From the NCBI RefSeq assembly GCF_963678635.1, contig NC_087071.1, positions 19,713,613-19,777,612 of the forward strand: a stretch of DNA of 64,000 nucleotides. The letters run 5' to 3'. The translations under genes were made by a program, and so were the position numbers. Position 1 is the first letter of the stretch. Each line of letters opens with the position of its first letter. Positions 58,176 to 64,000 of this stretch are shown here, piece by piece. This DNA comes from Symsagittifera roscoffensis. Taxonomy: Eukaryota > Xenacoelomorpha > Acoela > Convolutidae. Under the pieces are notes generated by a model that was given only the letters and a program-made list of their open reading frames with translations, was not told where the DNA came from and did no database searches.

Positions 58176-61100
58176 AAAATTTTTCTTTTGTTTTTGGTAC
58201 GATATACCAACTTTTTTGCCAAAACAAGAATCAGTTCTTAGAAATTCGATATCAACCTTTTTTATTTAACGTTTTCCTCCTATAGCGTTCATCGCTTTTT
58301 CTGTCTTCTGTCAGCTAGCATGCCATGCTCTTTATTTGTGGTACAAAGGTCCGCTTGATCTCTGGGCTTAAATTAGTTTCAGATGGCAGTATCTACAAGA
58401 GAATAAAAAATCGGTTAACTGTGTGTGGAAAAAATTTGTGGCCCACATCTTCTGATTTTTGACGTCTAAATATGTATATATTTTTTCAACAGGTTTGACT
58501 GCGTAATTTACAGACGCCTTGTTTTTTATCAAATTTGTCTCTACTTTTCTCCAACGGTAAGTTTCCTCTTTTGAATCTCCCTTGCTCCATCTTAAGAATC
58601 GCACTCTTTTATTTTGGAAGTTCTGGAGAGAGAAAACTAAGTCGATCGCTTTAGTGTAAAAACACGGTTCAAAAACTGTCACTATGTTGTTTAGTTTTTT
58701 AAAGAAAAGATTTGAATATCGGGGGCCCATGGAGTAATTTTGAGGGCACCCCAGTTAACCTTCCTTGATTGACTAGGTTCGATTTTGACATTACTCGATT
58801 TTAACAGTTAAAAAAACAACAGCTAATAGTTAATAAATAGATTTCTGGTTTCCTCTCACCATGAAATTTCATGTAGTTTTATGATTTTTTTCACTTGTTA
58901 CTGATGATCACTGTTCTTTTTTCACTAATGGTTTGATTTGAATACTTCATTTTTTTTGGCTAAATTGAAGTTGATCTCCAACTGTGTGCTTTTACTGTTA
59001 TTAAGAATCTTTTCATGCAATTATTCGTCTGATCTGATGAACTTATGGTATATGATGATCTTGTTTTATTCTTTTTAGCAGAGAACTGACATTTTTTAAA
59101 TTATGGTTGCGTTTCGTTCTCTGGTTAGGTTTTTCATTTTTTCCTGGCTTTCATGCGCCTATTAGTATTCAGTAGGAACTTGTTTTTGAAATTTGACTCA
59201 ATGTGCTTAACTCTTTTTGAAAAATAGTTGGAACAGAAGTTTAATTGAGAACTGGAATATTGCTCAAAAGTTTCGATATTATCATTGACTAGAAGCTATG
59301 TATTTTTGCATTATTTTTTATTCAATCATATTGCTTTCTGCTTCTAACTTTTTTTAACAATTTTTCAAACAAAAATTGAAACTAATAGACCTGTTTGTAA
59401 AATATTGTAAGCATAGTATTTGAGTTTTTCTTTTTTAGGATAGTCAGTCTTGTTTTAATTTTTTTACATGCTAGACTCGATACCCAAAACTTGTCTGAAT
59501 TAAGCAAAATTCATGTAAATCAGGATAACTTATGCGAATCTTTAAGATGAATCGACATTATTTTTTTCAAGTTGAATTGTTTTCATCCGTATCATGGATC
59601 AATGATTTTTGTTTTTCAATGAAGTTTAGGAGCAGAAATGTTTTGAATTAACAAAGTTTTGAAATTGAAAAAAAATTAATTGTTGATGAAGAATCTAGGA
59701 CAATTGGGTTGGCGTTTTAAGTTATTGAGCACTATCTCAATCCCCCCTCACTGTCTACTAGTCTTTCACAAATTTTTTTTTTTTGATTGACGTCTGTTGA
59801 TTGCTACAGCTGCGTCGCGCTATTCTGAAATTGTGCGTTGTCTTCTTTCTGCAAAACCTGCGCAAAGAATTTTTTCAGCAGATTTCCGTAATAAGTAGAG
59901 CTAATTCAGCTCGACTTGATGCCCTATAGGTAGATTTCGAGGCTTGTGAAGAACTTTAAGCCCCGGTGTTATGTCTGGAAGGACTCCGCCAACTATAATA
60001 ACACTGAAGGACTGTGCTAAGCGTTTTGATCAGCTCAGTTGACTGTATTGTTGGCAAAGTACTATACTCTGTCTTTGCGCTGACGACTCAGACTGCGCTT
60101 TAAAATTTCTTTCAATACCAGGTCCTTTCACTTATGCGGCCCAAATTTGCCTACACGTTAAAACTATATTCTTTAAAAAACTTTATATCCGATTTTTTTG
60201 TAGTATTTAGTTTCAAACAATCAATTTAAATCATTTTTGGGCCGTTTAACAACAGAAAAGACGTATAACCTCAGTTCCTTCTGGAATTTTGTCTAGTGTA
60301 CTGCTCACTTATATCTGATTCTCTGCTTGTTTCTCGGCTGAGAAAACTGTATCCTTTGGAATGACGAAAATATTGATTTTTTGGCTCGTCAATATTTTTT
60401 TCCTGAAAATTTCCTGATGGCTCTCGAAGATGCGTTTATGTCATCCTGTTGACTGTTATCAAGTAAAATTGCCAGCCAGTGATATTGTTAACAGACTTTC
60501 TCTACATAATTGATTCTATGCATAAGCGCGATGAAGTTTTTGAAAAATCTTTTGGGGTTCCTTAATGCATGAGCTAATCGCAACGTGTTTGATCTTCAGC
60601 CATCTAAGTAGGGGCAAGCAAATTTTTTTTTTATTATTTCAAGAAATAAGATTTTCTTCTTCGAATATTTGAGTGCCATATGGACAAAAATTAAAGTTTT
60701 TGCTTTTCTTTCGCCCATCGTTTCATTAATCGCCCATCGCCTACTGCCCATCGCTTCAGATCGTTAATTTTTGCGTGGCGACTGATTCTACATTCAAAAG
60801 TGTTCCAAGTTTAAATGAGGCAAGCAAATTTTTCGAATCATTGTTCTAAATTTTGAAAAAAAATCAGGAAGACATTTGGTTAGGCTGGTTAGTTTACATC
60901 CACACCTTTTGTTGAACAAAAGTTGACAGCCTGCTGGGAATTATTCGAAAACCTTCGGATTGCCAAGCGTGCTTCCTTGCGCTTGCCTAAATTGGGCTGG
61001 TAATTGCTTCTCGAAAACTTCCTAGCTTCAATCAACAAAAAATTATTAGTGGCAAATTATCCCGCACTCATTCTTACTTCTTTATATTGGCACTTTTATT

Positions 61101-62028
61101 TAATCAAAATTGTATGAAAAACTATTAGAGATCGGGAGTTATAGACGACCAGCAAGTTCGAAGATCCAATAGTAACTGAATTATAAAACACTTTGCGTCG
61201 TGCAACTGGGGTGACAACTCCCGCACTCAGTAAAAAGAGAAAATAATCGATAATGTTACAATTATAACTGTACTTTTATCAAAATTTTAAAAAATTATCA
61301 AAATTATAATAAATTATCAGATGTCTTAAAGATTCATAATCAATTATATTGATAACATTTTTAAGGCCTAACAATAAAATGTAATCAAGTAAAATTGATT
61401 ATAGTTTTTTCGAGAATCTCTTATAACCTCTTATAATCTCTTATAATCTATTCAATCTATTATAATAGATTATAATACTTTTTTCTGTCCAAAATCTCTA
61501 AAACTGAGAGGTCTTGTCCCAGTGTCTACAAAAAGCATAAAATATAAGCAACTATTGTGCAAGATCGAAAACAAAATGGGCAACCAAAAAGAATTATGAA
61601 CAATTATAAATGACTATATTAAATTGTTTTAGCAAAACAAAAGAATTAGAAATTCGGATACAAGTAATTGATTATAATCGATTATAATGTATTATAATTG
61701 ATTATATTTGATTTCAAAAAAAAATATGATCAATTATTAATTGATTAACATCAAATTACCTCAATTTTTGTAAGACTGGTACTAAAATCATATTATAATC
61801 GATTATTAACACTTGAGTCTGGATGCAGATTGTTAAAGACTAAAATTAACCATAGATAAAAGATCAATGGCTGTTTTTTTTCTTAGTATTTCGTTCCTAG
61901 CAAGAATTTTTTTACCCCGTACTCTTAAACCAGGTTTTCACTTTTGTACTAAAATTCACACTGACTAAGTTCAGTTGTTTTACGATCGTCTAAATTACTG
62001 TCGTCTATTTTCATCGGCGCATTTCGAA
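58176..62028. other. Long non-coding stretch
   Basis: 3.8 kb without a credible gene. A CGCCCATCG motif repeats three to four times near 60713-60753. 61240-61830 is enriched in TTATAATC/GATTATAAT strings. Nothing else noted. Confidence 0.45.
61240..61830. repeat. AT-rich region of TTATAATC-type simple repeats
   Basis: Clusters of CTTATAATCT and ATTATAATCGATTATAAT, imperfect and self-complementary, spread over about 600 bases. Confidence 0.5.
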
Positions 62029-62095
62029 ACAGTTAAGGGAAGTGGGATTTTTCAGTGCTTTGCCATGATGTACGAGCAGTCTTGTTACCCTTTAC
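62029..62095 (+). repeat. Dispersed repeat family R2, 3' tail only
   Basis: TTCAGTGCTTTGCCATGATG followed by TACGAGCAGTCTTGTT matches the R2 tails at 6077 and 40995. Confidence 0.6.
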
Positions 62096-62349
62096 GGCTC
62101 AAAAAGTAAGAATTAATCTTTAATTTTTTCAGTCAACATTTGTAGCTATAGGGCAGTCGTTCAGTTTATTCAGGTTGTAATAACTTCAAGAATTCCACAT
62201 CATGCTTTAAGTTTTCGATTTTGATCCGAAACTCATTTTATTAAGTTGGTAACATTGATTTTTATATGAGGTAAGCCATATATTTTTCTTGCTAACAAGT
62301 AATGGTGAAGTAGCTATTAAGATGGTAAATCAGACGCGTTTTAAATATA

Positions 62350-62890
62350 CTTTTGCATTTTCGTGTACTTCTGTAGAATTGTTTGCTTCTGTATATAAAA
62401 AGTCTTAACAAAGCATCAACAAAGAGCATTTCTATGCTTAAATTGAAAAATTGATTCTTGTATTAGAAGGCAAACTTGGTATATATGCCTGAAACGTGCT
62501 TTTTTTTCATACCATAAAAGTGATTATGCGTTTTGCGTACAAACTCTGCATATTTATGCGAAACTCGCTATCTTTTACGCTCTAACTAAACAGCAAAATG
62601 TTTAGTTTTGCTCGTTATTAACAAGATCTGAATACTGTTTTTACCGTGTTTGTGTTGTAATGTGTTTTGACAAAGCCAGTTGCAAAAGCAAAAAACGCAT
62701 GTGGCTTCGCAAGAACAGATCATCAAGTCAGCATGAATTTAAACGATACAACGATACATGTTGTAATACTTGACGACATTTTTTCGATGATAATTAATTT
62801 TAACTTATTCATTTTGGACGTTATCACATGATTGATATGACCTCATGTTTGCATGTTTATCTGAAGACAAGTTTCTATTTAAAGATCAAA
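62350..62890 (+). repeat. Dispersed repeat family R5, copy 2
   Basis: Diverged second copy of 55150-55740, same orientation. Best-conserved blocks are GTGTTTTGACAAAGCCA (62661) and ATGACCTCATGTTTGCATGT (62839). Confidence 0.65.
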
Positions 62891-64000
62891 CTTTTCAGCA
62901 ATTAGTAACCTGGGACTTGAAACTTTGATTTTTCTTCAGGATTTTTTTTTTGGAAAAATTGCTTAAAATAGTATTATCAAATTGATCACCGATTTCAAAT
63001 TACTCTAAAATGCAATTTCTGATGACTGAAATTTAGAAAAATTAGAAAAATGCAATGAAAAAAAAATTTATAAATTAAGCGTTCATTTATTTAGAGATTA
63101 GGTTATAATTTACTCCACGTTTTTTTTTAATTCAGCGGAGCTTTGAATGAAGTTAAATTGCTATTAGGTAATTTTTTCAGCTTTTGATTTCAAAATTATT
63201 TTTAGACAATAAAACAAAGTTCTTTAAGCTCGCAAACTATGATTTGAAAAACTTCAAATCATATTGCATCAGGACTGTGGCTGATAAATTTTGTTTGGAT
63301 GCAACCACTTTTTTTCAATTGCCACCATTTTTTTGATTATTTTTTCTAAGAACTGAAGAACGTAGTTCAGACTCTTATATACGTCCTGATGATTTTTTTT
63401 CGTTATTTTTTCAGAAAAATACCTAAAGTTTGTTCAGGCTGAAATTTAAAGCTCGGTTGTCATTCTTTTGATAGTTTTTAAAGTTCAGTTCAATTCCTTT
63501 GTTTAAAGGGAAGCAAACTCCACTATCAAACAGCAAAAGTAGGAAAGTCACGAGAAGTGAAAATTTCCAAAAAGAAATTTAGTTTTCAGAGCTCTCAGCG
63601 GATTAAACACTGTACCTATTCATCCAGTTTTCTCAAATTGAGTTCATTTTATCAAAAAAGTGACAAAATGCATTTTTTTGAAGTTCGAAGGGCTTTGAAG
63701 CCATATTTTATGCATGCTAGAAATAACTTGTTGGAACAAAATTTTAATTTACTAAATACTATGATAGTAACCCCAGATCGATGAATATGAACATTAGAAT
63801 AAAAATTGGCATCCAATTTTTTTATGACTTTAATTAAATCAAACCGCAAATTAGATTGAATTCAATTAGATCAAGTGGTAAATAATCTGCTCTTCGTCCT
63901 AATTTATCTAGCTCACAAAGATTGCTTAATCGTCAGTTGAGATTGCATGATCGGCTAAGTGACCCTACATAATCTGGCGCATTTATCAACACTATGAATG
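62891..64000. other. Non-coding stretch to the window end
   Basis: AT-rich. The overlapping 60-75-codon frames at 63557-63849 show no domain. Nothing else seen. Confidence 0.4.

Overview
ORGANISM AND CHARACTER. This is a gene-poor, AT-rich window from a draft nuclear genome, with a 200-base N gap at 51458-51657. Animal-type evidence comes from an armadillo-repeat exon, a TIR-domain exon, and jockey-like, BEL/Pao, Ty3/gypsy and Tc1/mariner elements. I read it as an invertebrate metazoan and cannot name the phylum from sequence alone. There are no bacterial-style operons and no CRISPR array. LAYOUT. 1-1350: 3' end of a jockey-type LINE. 1351-8700: old repeat debris plus two short coding-looking remnants (3577-4000 minus, 7339-7531 plus). 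8732-12830: a rearranged BEL/Pao element with its integrase region present twice. 12896-13075: tRNA-like SINE debris. 13991-32911: a complete, apparently very young 18.9-kb LTR retroelement on the minus strand (identical 410-bp LTRs, TG...CA ends, 4-bp GTAT target duplication). 33354-46642: the only credible host gene, an armadillo exon (33354-34404) and a TIR exon (46077-46642) that fit as one gene across an 11.7-kb intron. That intron holds decayed LINE-like sequence, MITEs and a 3.1-kb CpG-rich minisatellite (42.1-45.2 kb) containing a long inverted repeat. 46.6-64 kb: a dead but fully bounded Tc1-like element (47738-48878), a 20-bp minisatellite, large tandem repeats beside the gap, and copies of several dispersed repeat families. 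MAIN POINT. The retroelement at 13991-32911 is the standout. Beyond a one-frame 2740-aa Gag-Pol (CCHC knuckle, DSG protease, YLDD reverse transcriptase, RNase H, DD35E integrase, GPY/F end) it carries a 155-aa leader ORF and an 872-aa envelope-like glycoprotein with signal peptide and membrane anchor. It also has two tiny membrane proteins, a 601-aa protein I cannot place, and a 310-codon open frame with no ATG. The ORFs downstream of pol abut or overlap in a chain: TAA|ATG, ATGA, a 13-nt overlap into env, and ATGA again. This suggests coupled (termination-reinitiation) translation of a polycistronic mRNA. A 79-nt intron with textbook signals lies just after the last stop codon. The whole looks like an intact, virus-like giant Ty3/gypsy element inserted about 440 bp upstream of an immune-type ARM/TIR gene.
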